9,268 nucleotides of DNA from Gemmatimonadota bacterium (GTDB lineage: Bacteria; Gemmatimonadota; Gemmatimonadetes; Longimicrobiales; Gaopeijiaceae): the NCBI GenBank assembly GCA_007129525.1, contig SKVI01000296.1, positions 1-9,268 of the forward strand, in the 5' to 3' direction. The notes below the pieces were generated by a model, which ran no database searches, had not been told where the DNA came from, and saw only the letters and a program-made list of their open reading frames with translations. Shown here one piece after another: positions 1-7,125 of this stretch. The first letter of the stretch is position 1, and each line of letters starts with the position of its first letter. Position numbers and translations under genes: made by a program.

Positions 1-89
1 ACCTGCGAGCCCAAGCGCTTGCCGCTCGGCGATAGCACCGCCAGCGTACAGCTTGCCGCATGCGCATCCTTCCCGATATACCTGTCAAT
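1..89 (-). CDS. IS110-family transposase, N-terminal part (runs off left edge)
   Basis: This is the first 29 codons of a DEDD/RuvC-type transposase of the IS110 family, which moves its element through a circular intermediate using an RNA guide. The translation reads IDRYIGKDAHAASCTLAVL and then SPSGKRLGSQ, the usual N-terminal pattern (YIG-x-D-x-H, then T-L-A-V) with the first catalytic Asp at residue 8. Lys at residue 7 replaces the usual hydrophobic residue. There is no ATG. An ATT at 89-87 sits 7 bases after a clear AGGAG (101-97), so either ATT is the start or an ATG was mutated. A GTG at 128-126 is in frame but has no ribosome site. The rest of the gene lies outside the window, so it is unknown whether the element is intact. 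The family call is firm; the start is less so. Confidence 0.8.
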   Translation of the reverse strand, partial: MDRYIGKDAHAASCTLAVLSPSGKRLGSQ

Positions 90-101
90 GGTCGTTCTCC
101 T

Positions 102-250
102 GTTGGGGTGGGGGTTCCGGGCTCTCACCTACCCCAGATTGTCCCGCCCCTCAGGGGAACGTCAGCTTTTCTCGGGGCCCACCCGTCCCATCGGCCCTCC
201 TCCGGTCAAGGACGCGCTGCCCCTGTGATGCCTATCCCTGACAGGGTGGT
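102..250 (-). ncRNA. Possible IS110 bridge/guide RNA region in the element's left noncoding end
   Basis: Elements of the IS110 group keep a noncoding end directly before the transposase gene, and this end encodes a structured RNA that pairs with target and donor DNA. Here that interval is free of convincing genes and holds several short stems on the transposase strand. CCCTGT at 221-226 can pair with ACAGGG at 241-246. GGGCC at 175-179 can pair with GGCCC at 193-197 around a 13-base loop. CCCC/GGGG at 147-157 closes a three-base loop. The loops would be the candidate guide segments. The right border of the element is not visible, no promoter was identified, and IS1111-type relatives carry the RNA at the other end. 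Placement and strand are therefore inferred from family knowledge; only the stems are seen. Confidence 0.35.
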
Positions 251-363
251 GAAGATTCGGGGCGTGCTCTTCGTAGTTGTTCGTGTGGCATCCTGAACAG
301 GTCGGACACCAGCCTCTCAGGACCCATCCACAACCAGACTCCACCCATGATTTGAGTCGCGCC

Positions 364-2382
364 ATGAACCGTCCGCTTCGAAGCACTGTATCCCAGATCG
401 TTTCCATCCTCATCATCACTCTGGCGGCCTCCGCCGGGATCAGTGCCCAGGAGGCCGTCCCCCTCCATGTGGGAGAGCCGCTCTCCGGCCCGCTCGCCCT
501 GGCAGACACGGTGCGCTACAGCCTGGACACCCAACCCGGCTATTTCGTGCGCGGGATCGTCCATCAGGAGTCGGTGAACGTGGCGGTCAGGATCGTCGGG
601 CCCGACGGGAGCCAGATCCGGAGCGTGGATGTGCGGATCCGAGGCGAGGAACCCTTCCAGTTCGAGACCGAGCAGGAGGGCGCCTACACGCTGGAGGTCG
701 TTCCGGTGGATGAGGAGGAAGGCGACTTCCAGGTCCGCCTCGATCGACTGGAGCCCGTGGCCACCGATCCCGAGGAGCTGGCGGACCAGCTCCTGTCCTC
801 CCACGACCGCTCCGATTCGCCGGGGGCCGCGGTGCGGGTATGGCGGAACGGGGAAACTCTCTTCTCTCGGACCTATGGCATGGCCAACCTGGCCTACGGC
901 ATCCCCTTCGAGGCGGATACACCTACGAACATCGGCTCCACCTCGAAGCAGTTCACCGGCTTCGCCGTCATGCTCCTCGCCGAACGGGGGCAGCTCTCCC
1001 TGGACGACGACGTGCGCACCCATGTCCCCGAGCTTCCCGACTTCGGCGAGCCGGTGACGGTCCGCCACCTCCTGACCCACACCTCGGGCTACCGGGAGAT
1101 CTACAACCTCCTGAGCATGGCGGGCCGCCGGTTCGACCACGGGGACTACGTCTCCAGGGACGAGATCATCCAGGTCGTTCAGAACCAGCCGGCGCTTCAG
1201 AACGAGCCGGGCGCCGAGTGGAACTACAACAACACCGCCTACGGACTGGCGGCCCTGATCGTGGAGCGGGTCTCGGGTCAGAGCTTCACCGACTTCATGC
1301 AGGAGAACGTCTTCGAACCCCTGGGCATGGACCGGTCTGTGGCCCGGCCCCACGTCCAGGCCATCGTCGAAGGGCGTACCGTAGGATACGCTCCGGATCC
1401 CCAGGGTGGCTACCGGGAGATGCGGGATCTGGGGGGCTCCATCGGAGCCGGTGCCGTCTATGCGTCCATTGAGGATCTCGAGACCTGGGTGGAAAACTAC
1501 CGCGAGCCCCGGGTCGCCACCCGCGCCACCATCGACGAGATGATGACGTCGTTCGTAACCACCGCAGGTGACACGACGGGATACGGGCTGGGCCTCATGA
1601 TCGACGAGCAGCGGGGCCTCGAACGTGTGCACCACGGGGGAGCGGATGTGGCGCACCGCTCCATGCTCGTCTACTACCCGGAGATCGGCGCGGGCATCAC
1701 GGCACAGGGCAACCACACCTCCTTCAATTCCAACGTGGCGTTCCGACTGGCCGAGGCCTTCTTCGGTGAGTTCATGGAGCCCGAGGAGGAGGAGGACCCG
1801 GCCGAGGGCGTCCCCTTCGATCCCGACTCCTACGACCCGGCGGAGTTCGACGCCCACACGGGTCGCTATGCTCTGGACGCCACCCCTTCATTCGTGATCA
1901 CCCTCACCCGGGACGACGACCGGCTCCTGGCCCGGGCCACCGGTCAATCGCAGATGGAGCTCACCCCGACATCGGACTCCACCTTCGCCGTGATCGGGGT
2001 GGACGCCTCTCTGACCCTGCACCTGGACGAGGGCGGACGAGCCGAATCGTTGACGCTTCATCAGGGAGGCATGTCCCAGCGAGCGAGCCGCCTGGACGAC
2101 GGCGAGGATGTCTGGACGCCCACCGAGAAGGAACTCCGCGGGTTCGTCGGCCGGTACCTGAGCGAGGAGGTCGAAACCTTTTACAACATCGCCCTGGAAG
2201 GCGACTCCCTGGTCCTCAACCACCGGCGACGTGACGACGCCACCATGACCCCCGGCGAGCGGGACGCCTTCTCCGCGGCCAACATGCAGATCTCGTTCGA
2301 GCGGGATCGGCATGGACGGGTCATCGCCTTCTACCTGGACAACGGCCGCACCCGGGACGTGAGGTTCGAGCGGGTGAGGTGA
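364..2382 (+). CDS. Secreted beta-lactamase-fold serine hydrolase with N- and C-terminal beta domains
   Basis: This is a 672-residue exported serine hydrolase of the beta-lactamase/class C penicillin-binding fold, a group that includes D-amino-acid peptidases and esterases. Residues 1-28 form a signal peptide, with likely cleavage after ISA28. Residues about 30-135 resemble the bacterial pre-peptidase C-terminal (PPC) beta sandwich. The catalytic domain spans about 140-465 with S192-T-S-K195 (SxxK nucleophile motif), Y288-N-N290 (YxN) and H423-H-G425 (the HxG version of the third motif). Two tandem DUF3471/lipocalin-like repeats follow, each opening with a GRY motif (about 490-585 and 588-672). 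I chose the ATG at 364 because it starts the signal peptide; the frame is open back to 277 but those codons look noncoding. No strong ribosome site precedes it. The substrate cannot be told from sequence. The gene starts just beyond the noncoding end of the IS110 element, so its promoter region may have been altered. Confidence 0.9.
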   Translation: MNRPLRSTVSQIVSILIITLAASAGISAQEAVPLHVGEPLSGPLALADTVRYSLDTQPGYFVRGIVHQESVNVAVRIVGPDGSQIRSVDVRIRGEEPFQFETEQEGAYTLEVVPVDEEEGDFQVRLDRLEPVATDPEELADQLLSSHDRSDSPGAAVRVWRNGETLFSRTYGMANLAYGIPFEADTPTNIGSTSKQFTGFAVMLLAERGQLSLDDDVRTHVPELPDFGEPVTVRHLLTHTSGYREIYNLLSMAGRRFDHGDYVSRDEIIQVVQNQPALQNEPGAEWNYNNTAYGLAALIVERVSGQSFTDFMQENVFEPLGMDRSVARPHVQAIVEGRTVGYAPDPQGGYREMRDLGGSIGAGAVYASIEDLETWVENYREPRVATRATIDEMMTSFVTTAGDTTGYGLGLMIDEQRGLERVHHGGADVAHRSMLVYYPEIGAGITAQGNHTSFNSNVAFRLAEAFFGEFMEPEEEEDPAEGVPFDPDSYDPAEFDAHTGRYALDATPSFVITLTRDDDRLLARATGQSQMELTPTSDSTFAVIGVDASLTLHLDEGGRAESLTLHQGGMSQRASRLDDGEDVWTPTEKELRGFVGRYLSEEVETFYNIALEGDSLVLNHRRRDDATMTPGERDAFSAANMQISFERDRHGRVIAFYLDNGRTRDVRFERVR

Positions 2383-2514
2383 GGCCTTTCGATTTCCTGT
2401 TCCTGAAACCATCCGGCCACCATCCAGCTGACCACACCCCGGGGCGACACCCTCTTCTCGGTCCGGCTCGGGGAGGGCGCCGTTCCGCTCAAGGATTCCC
2501 ACCGGGACGAGCGG

Positions 2515-2670
2515 ATGCGTGCCCGGGCGTCGTTGTTCGAGCGTTCCGGCGTCAACCGACGCGACTTTCCAGACGCCCATGAGCGCTTCCGCAACCACGC
2601 ACCTGCCAGTCAGGTGATGGTGCTCCTCGAGCACGAAGTCGAAGGACGGTCGCCGGAGCGCCGGGAATGA
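2515..2670 (+). CDS. Short unidentified reading frame coupled to the DUF922 gene
   Basis: I do not recognise this product. From the ATG at 2515 it gives 51 residues, rich in Arg and Glu, ending in VLLEHEVEGRSPERRE. The coding look (G/C in most third positions, protein-like wording such as QLTTPRGDTLFSVRLGEG) extends upstream to 2407, just after a stop at 2404-2406, yet no ATG, GTG or TTG occurs in that part. Either translation starts at 2515, a rare ATC (2422) or CTG is used, or the gene has lost its 5' end. Its stop overlaps the start of the next gene as ATGA (2667-2670), a common sign of translational coupling within an operon. It lies in the same frame as the upstream hydrolase, two stops further on. 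No signal peptide or membrane segment is visible. Confidence 0.45.
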   Translation: MRARASLFERSGVNRRDFPDAHERFRNHAPASQVMVLLEHEVEGRSPERRE

Positions 2671-3323
2671 CCGGGCCCGTGGACGGGGGTCTACTTCGCT
2701 GGGGGATGCCACTGCTCCTCGGAGCCTGCTTCTACGTCCCTCTTTCGGCGCAGAGCCAGGAGGCTCTCCCAGTCGGGCCGGTCCCTCAGGGGATGACCGT
2801 CTCGGCCGAGGAGACCCCCTACGAGGTGTTCGGGTCGACCGCTGCCGAGCTCCGAGGGTCGATGCGGGAACGCGGCCCCCTCGAAGAGGAGCGCCGCTGG
2901 GACGGGTACACCTACTGGAGCATTGACTGGGAGTACCGATACGCGCCGCAGTCCGGCAGCTGCGAGATCACGGAGGCCTCGGTCGCCTTCTCCGTGCGGG
3001 TCGTGCTCCCCGTATGGCGTCCGACTCCCGAAGTCCCCGCGCCCCTTCGCCGGCACTGGGAACGGTTTGTCGCCGCCCTGCGAGTGCACGAGGACGGGCA
3101 CGTGCGCATCGGGGCAGATGCGGCGCGCACAGTCCTGGCCCGGATCGGACGTCTCACGGCCCCGTCCTGCGACGGGATGGCGGACCGGGCCAACCGGATC
3201 GGCCACCAGACCCTGGACGAGTTCCGGGCGCGCCAGCGTACCTATGATGCCGACACGGGGCACGGGCGGACGCAGGGGGCGGTGTGGCCACCCCTTCCTG
3301 ATCGGGGTGTAGCTGGTCGGTGA
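2667..3323 (+). CDS. DUF922 family predicted secreted zinc-dependent protease
   Basis: This 218-residue protein fits the DUF922 family (predicted secreted Zn-dependent proteases). Seen in order are an N-terminal export segment (the hydrophobic run 14-28 ends in PLSA, a plausible signal peptidase I site; LGAC at 18-21 is a poor alternative lipobox), TPYEVFGSTAAEL near 50, YTYWSIDWEYRY near 86-97, a conserved Cys in SGSCEI, VVLPVW, and H141-E-D-G-H145. The last is the HExxH zinc-site pattern in the family's expected place. A basic, lower-complexity tail of about 25 residues follows the domain. Start: ATG at 2667, overlapping the previous stop as ATGA, with GGAG upstream; Met14 (2706) is possible but would shorten the n-region. 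It probably acts in the periplasm or outside the cell. Peptidase activity is a family prediction, not demonstrated here. Confidence 0.85.
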   Translation: MTGPVDGGLLRWGMPLLLGACFYVPLSAQSQEALPVGPVPQGMTVSAEETPYEVFGSTAAELRGSMRERGPLEEERRWDGYTYWSIDWEYRYAPQSGSCEITEASVAFSVRVVLPVWRPTPEVPAPLRRHWERFVAALRVHEDGHVRIGADAARTVLARIGRLTAPSCDGMADRANRIGHQTLDEFRARQRTYDADTGHGRTQGAVWPPLPDRGVAGR

Positions 3324-3432
3324 ACTGGTCAAGGCGGCAGAGGGAAAACTCCGAGGGGTTCCACACTGAGCGAGCGCGAGTTCTTTGAGCGCACCAGTCA
3401 GCAGCCAGAACCGTTCAAGGAGGTCGTGGTTC

Positions 3433-3753
3433 CTACGAGATCAGGGCGCCCGCCTTGGCTGGACGATTGATTACGAATGGTTGGTCGGGTGCATAAGACT
3501 GGATGTCCCCAGAGCGGAAGGATGGGGGTGTCCCCGACAGGTGGTGGTTGAAGCACCAAACCCACTCCAGGGTGGCGAGAACTACGTCCTCCAGGCCCTG
3601 CCACGGCCCGCGCTTCCGGATCACCTCAGCCTTGGAGAGGCCGATGATGGACTCGGCGAGAGCATTGTCGTAGCTGTGCCCCCGGCTACCGACCGAGAGT
3701 TCGATCCCGGCTTAGGCCAGCCGTTCGGTGTAGCGGGTCGAGAGGTACTGGGC
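3433..3753 (-). pseudogene. IS3-family transposase OrfB, C-terminal remnant with in-frame stop
   Basis: This is a relic of the DDE transposase of an IS3-family element. Reading the minus strand from 3753 gives AQYLSTRYTERLA, then a TAA stop (3714-3712), then in the same frame AGIELSVGSRGHSYDNALAE, followed by SIIGLSKAEVIRKRGPWQGL and WCFNHH. This is the standard OrfB ending, with YDNALAES carrying the third catalytic acid (Glu). The stop replaces what is normally a Glu or Lys codon. The upstream part, including the segment with the second Asp (usually HHSDRG), is missing: the sequence before AQYLS is unrelated. After NHH the sequence also departs from the family, and the frame ends at a TAG (3435-3433). 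It cannot encode a working transposase. See the OrfA fragment at 8108-8239 for a possible partner. Confidence 0.85.
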
Positions 3754-4023
3754 GGATTCAACCGAGGCCACTGCCCACAATAGTCCGCTTGTGGCGGGCA
3801 TTTCGCTCTTCTCTAAGCCCGCCCTCAACATGTTCCGCAATGGTCCAGCCCCTTCAGCTTCCACGCTTGAGAACCCCGCCATCTCAACGTGGTGCTGCAC
3901 CCACCGCTCCTCCAGCTCTCTGAGCCAGTTGGCCACCACGACGATCTCCTCCTCCGCCCGGGCCCGGGCGAGTCTGGGACTCACTCCTACGTACTCGAAG
4001 GGCCCCGGATCACCCTTGAGGTC
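3754..4023 (-). other. Coding-like stretch after the TPR gene stop, unassigned
   Basis: This interval separates the TPR gene from the IS3 remnant. On the minus strand the frame directly after the TPR stop codon is open through to the IS3 piece and reads like protein (DLKGDPGPFEYVGVSPRLAR, then ANWLRELEERWVQHHVEMAG). It begins right after the stop with no start codon of its own; a GTG at 3984 is possible. I know no family for it. It may be the tail of a disrupted gene, a former extension of the TPR protein, or chance openness in G/C-rich DNA. No terminator is evident on either strand, although two convergent transcription units end on its two sides. Confidence 0.3.
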
Positions 4024-6396
4024 TTAGCCCGGCGGCAGCCCCCGTCGCACCTGCTGGATGAAGGGGTGATCCGAGTCACCGTCGGCCCAGAGGTGGAGGA
4101 AATGGCGGCGGAGACTGTCGGCGCGGGCCTCCTCGCCGAGGCGGTCGTGGAAATCGATCCGGCGCAGGAACGCGGGCGAGGAGTACAGGCTCCACCAGAG
4201 CGACCGGTAGAGCTGGATCGCTTCTCGCTCATTACCCCGGCGCGCCTGGATCTCGGCGAGTGGCCACACCACCTGGGTCCAGAAGGCTCCTTCCGGTCCA
4301 ACGCTTCCGGCCAGGAGCCGCTCCGATACCGTCAAGTGCTCGAGAGCCTCGTCTTCGCGCTGCCGTGAGAGGGCGCGATAGCCGCGGATCCCCTCCACCA
4401 ACCCGTGGATCAGACGGGCGTCGAGGGTGTCCTGGGCGGCGGCGGCCGAGTCGGCCTGCCTCTCGAGGATGACGAGGGTGGAGTCTGTGACGGCCACCCG
4501 GCCCTGATCCAGGGCCAGGAGCGCACTCATCACGAGGTCCGGCTGGACTACCCCTACGTGCTCCTCCCGCAGCGTCGGCACGGTCACCTCGGCCTCGGAG
4601 GGTGCGTGTAAATACAGCCCTGTCTGACGCATGACCAGGTTCGCTAAGGTGGCGGGGCCGAAGGGTATGGCATCTGGGCTCTGGACGCGGGACGAGATCC
4701 ACTCCCGGGCCTGGTCGATCCGGCCGGAGGCAAGCTGGATGTACAGACAGTCGTAGACCACGCCCGAGGTCATATCCCCCCGCTCGCGCGTCTCCTCGCA
4801 CGCCAGGCGCGCCAGCCGCAACGCCTCACCGGCCTTCTCTCCGTCGTGGGTCCAGGGGCGCCGGAGCCGCGACAGGAGCACCACGTCGGCGTCCTCGAGC
4901 GCCTCCACCACCCGTACCCGGTCATCCTCCGAACCGTACAGGTAGTCGAACTGGAGCTGGTGGGCTCGGAGCTGGAGCGTCTCCTTTCCCGCGAGACGCC
5001 GCTCGGTCTCCAGCCGCTCGGCCGCCTTCGCGCTGTCCCCCTCGATGAGGGCCAGGTCTACCAGGTGAATGTGGTACGGGACGAAGTCGGGGTCCAGCTC
5101 GACGGCCCGCTCCAGCGCCCTCTGGGCGTCGCTGGGCGTGAGCTTGAGCTGCGGACCCCAGTGCAAATAGGCATCGCCGAGCTGGTACCAGATTTCCGGG
5201 TCATCGGGATAGCGGCGTACCCCCTCGCGCAGGAGCGCGATCCCGGATGGCAGCGCCCCGCGCCGGGCCAGGTACTCTGCCTCGATCATGAGGGCCTCCC
5301 GCGCCGGCAGCCGGTCCCGGTTCCCGTACGCCTTCGCGCGGGCGTCCAGCTCCCCGGGAAGGCTTGCCCAGTTCAGAGCCGAGGCAATTCGGAAATGGGC
5401 CAGGGCGAAACCGGGGTCGAGATCCACTGCCCGCTGGTACGCTTCCAGGGCCGCCTCGAACTGCGACCTGCGGTACTGCGCCTCCCCCTCCATGAACGCA
5501 CGGAGCGCCGCCGGGCTTGGCGTCGTTATGCTGGAAATCCGTATCCCCGTCAGGTCCGGGTTCTGCCGGGCGAGGAGCGCTCGAGCCACATCCACCGACA
5601 GCCGGTCCACCAAGTGCAACAGCGAGTCGGCCGGACCCTCCGCCATCACCCCCTCCACCCGGCGTCCCGACGCCACATTGTGCAGGTCCGCCGTCACGCG
5701 CACCCGGGGGCCTACCTCCACGGCCGTCCCCAGCAGCGCCCAGCGCGCACGAGCCCGGCGAGCGACCTCCAGGGCTGTGGCGAGGTCCGTCTCGTCGCCC
5801 CCCACCGACTCCCTCCAACGGGCCAGGATCGTGCGGCTGTCGATGGCCCGAAGCCCTCCCACGCCATCCAGGTTCCGCGACAGCAGGTCGACCATCCCCT
5901 CCCCCCACGTCTCCAGCCCCTCACCCGTGGTGCGGAAGGGCAGGACCGCGAGCCCCGGCGCCGCCTCCTCGTCCACAGTCACGTCGGCGGTCTCGTCGGC
6001 CAGCCGGGTGGCCCCGAACCACGCTCCCGAGAGGGCCACCAGGATCCCCAGAACGAACCAGACGGCCCGACGGGGAACGAGGACCCGGGCGGCGGGAGAA
6101 TCGTCTCCTCCCTCGAGCGCCCCGTCGTCCCTTCCTTCCCGGCCCGGGGTCTTCACCACGCCCTCGGTCGTGAGGTCGAAGGCCCAGGCCAGGGCCACGG
6201 CCACCGGAAAGCCCAGGATGGCCAAGGCGGCCAGAAAGCTCAGGGTCCACTCCGGAAGCCGGAGGGCCGGGAAAAGAATGTCCGCCGCCTGAAGCACCAC
6301 GAACGCGGCGACCACGTAGACCACGGCCACACGGATCACCCGCCGTCGCTTCAGTTCGGCGACAAAGCGTCGTGCCTTGTCCAGGGGATCGGTCAT
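4024..6396 (-). CDS. Membrane-anchored TPR protein with FlgO/TolB-N-like domain
   Basis: This is a 790-residue inner-membrane protein of a type abundant in Gemmatimonadota and Acidobacteriota. A basic N-terminus (ARRFVAELKRRRVIRVAV) leads into two membrane helices (about 20-44 and 50-73). A charged loop and a third helix (about 110-131) follow. Next comes a FlgO/TolB-N-like module beginning GLAVLPFRTTGEG (148-160) with SRTILARW (187-194). From about 294 the protein is helical TPR repeats; the clearest are residues 297-330 (EAALEAYQRAVDLDPGFALA) and 395-440 (QRALERAVELDPDF). Relatives often carry a Ser/Thr kinase or a DNA-binding domain in front; neither is present here. The likely role is scaffold or sensor in a membrane complex; the partner is unknown. 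The frame is open to 6600, but ATG 6396 begins the MTDPLDKARRF pattern typical of the family. It is probably a single-gene transcript, convergent with the hydrolase operon. Confidence 0.85.
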   Translation of the reverse strand: MTDPLDKARRFVAELKRRRVIRVAVVYVVAAFVVLQAADILFPALRLPEWTLSFLAALAILGFPVAVALAWAFDLTTEGVVKTPGREGRDDGALEGGDDSPAARVLVPRRAVWFVLGILVALSGAWFGATRLADETADVTVDEEAAPGLAVLPFRTTGEGLETWGEGMVDLLSRNLDGVGGLRAIDSRTILARWRESVGGDETDLATALEVARRARARWALLGTAVEVGPRVRVTADLHNVASGRRVEGVMAEGPADSLLHLVDRLSVDVARALLARQNPDLTGIRISSITTPSPAALRAFMEGEAQYRRSQFEAALEAYQRAVDLDPGFALAHFRIASALNWASLPGELDARAKAYGNRDRLPAREALMIEAEYLARRGALPSGIALLREGVRRYPDDPEIWYQLGDAYLHWGPQLKLTPSDAQRALERAVELDPDFVPYHIHLVDLALIEGDSAKAAERLETERRLAGKETLQLRAHQLQFDYLYGSEDDRVRVVEALEDADVVLLSRLRRPWTHDGEKAGEALRLARLACEETRERGDMTSGVVYDCLYIQLASGRIDQAREWISSRVQSPDAIPFGPATLANLVMRQTGLYLHAPSEAEVTVPTLREEHVGVVQPDLVMSALLALDQGRVAVTDSTLVILERQADSAAAAQDTLDARLIHGLVEGIRGYRALSRQREDEALEHLTVSERLLAGSVGPEGAFWTQVVWPLAEIQARRGNEREAIQLYRSLWWSLYSSPAFLRRIDFHDRLGEEARADSLRRHFLHLWADGDSDHPFIQQVRRGLPPG

Positions 6397-7103
6397 GGGC
6401 GTTCCGGAGAAAGATGGAGGGTGGGGCCTGGAACCCCTCGGACCGTCTCGGGAAGATGCGAGCGTTGCCGTGAGGGACGCAAGAAAGGCCGGAGAAGCGC
6501 AGTCCGCGAGGGCAAACCTCCCGAAGGGGATTGACCTTTGAGAGATGGGAACGCGGAGCCAGCGCGGTTGACTGTGCGGGGCGAAGGGACGCGACGACAT
6601 CGGCCCGGCGCCTTCTTGGAAGAGCCAGTACCTCAGGGGTGCCGGCGGACGGCCTCTTCGGCAACCGGGTGTTTCGCGGGTGCCTACCGGTCGCTTGCCG
6701 AGTTGATCTGCGCTTCGGGGGTGTCGGCTGGTGGCTTGGCGCGCGGGCCGGCGCGTCTTGGGAGATCGGGTGACGGACCCGTCGCACCGGAGACCGGAGC
6801 CGAGTTGTGTAGGTCAAAGTCAAGAAAAGAGTGCGCTGCCCGGGGTCGCATGGGGAAGTTCGGCCCACAAATGGACCAAACATCCCCTCACTTAAGCTCC
6901 GAAGGGAGGGGGGTGGGGGAAGAATGGCCTGTTTCCAGGCCAATATTCCCGCTTGGGCACCTGCTATCCAACTCCGAGGGGAGTTCTTATCGCGGATCGG
7001 TGACCCGAGCACGGCCACCGGGGCGCATCAGACCATCCCAGGATGGACCGGGTGACTTTGGCCTCACTCCGCCGTCTTCGTGGGATCGGGCCCCAAAAAC
7101 CAA
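6397..7103. other. Gene-free stretch upstream of the TPR gene
   Basis: About 700 bases in which I find no convincing gene on either strand. Several frames are open, but their products are Arg/Pro/Ser-rich shadows of G/C-rich DNA. The minus strand must hold the TPR gene's promoter and leader. A TTGACT with a weak context lies near 6818-6823 (minus), but no good -10 stands at the right distance. The only clear structure is the perfect hairpin at 6925-6942. The base composition is locally less G/C-rich around 6800-7000. Confidence 0.5.
6925..6942 (-). repeat. Perfect 7-bp hairpin with GAAA tetraloop on the minus strand
   Basis: On the minus strand the sequence reads TGGCCTG-GAAA-CAGGCCA: seven base pairs closed by GAAA, a stable GNRA tetraloop in RNA. 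The plus-strand transcript would instead have a TTTC loop, so the minus strand is the better RNA candidate. It is followed on the minus strand by TTCTTCCCCC, which is too poor in T for a normal intrinsic terminator. It could be part of a structured leader of the downstream TPR gene, about 530 bases away, or of an unannotated small RNA. Confidence 0.5.
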
Positions 7104-7125
7104 GTGGAGGCGGCGGGGATCGAAC
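7104..7125 (-). repeat. tRNA/tmRNA 3'-end fragment, probable att scar
   Basis: On the minus strand this reads GTTCGATCCCCGCCGCCTCC followed by A and C: the T-loop TTCGATC, the 3' half of a T-stem and a 3' acceptor strand, as found at the end of a tRNA or tmRNA gene. The 5' T-stem half does not match (AATCCT stands where CGGGG-type bases are needed), and no matching 5' acceptor strand (GGAGGCGG) was found upstream within 400 bases. It is therefore a fragment, not a gene. Tyrosine integrases commonly recombine at exactly this part and leave such a copy at one end of an island. The intact gene would then sit at the other end, or it has been lost. Confidence 0.6.

Noticed and set aside
6..28. Hairpin CGAGC...GCTCG with inner CAAGCGCTTG at the left edge
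   Set aside because: It lies within the coding part of the IS110 transposase and has no T-run; likely incidental.
232..1857. 541-codon open frame on the minus strand opposite the serine hydrolase
   Set aside because: Antisense shadow of a high-GC gene: the product is Val/Gly/His/Arg-rich without domain, and the plus frame has all catalytic motifs.
1888..3332. Two minus-strand frames opposite the hydrolase end and DUF922
   Set aside because: Both are antisense to convincing genes and show no family pattern.
3324..3458. Frame after the DUF922 stop reading LSEREFFERTSQQPEPFKEV
   Set aside because: Protein-like for about 30 residues, but it has no start codon, no known match, and overlaps the end of the IS3 relic; too short to call a gene.
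3385..3783. 132-codon plus-strand frame
   Set aside because: It is the antisense of the IS3 OrfB remnant, whose minus-strand reading is clearly recognisable.
4846..6534. 562-codon plus-strand frame opposite the TPR gene
   Set aside because: Shadow frame with Arg/Gly/Pro/His-rich nonsense wording; the minus frame has membrane helices and TPR repeats.
5921..7018. 365-codon minus-strand frame covering the TPR gene start and upstream DNA
   Set aside because: Low-complexity Arg/Pro/Ser product, out of frame with the TPR gene and without recognisable motifs.
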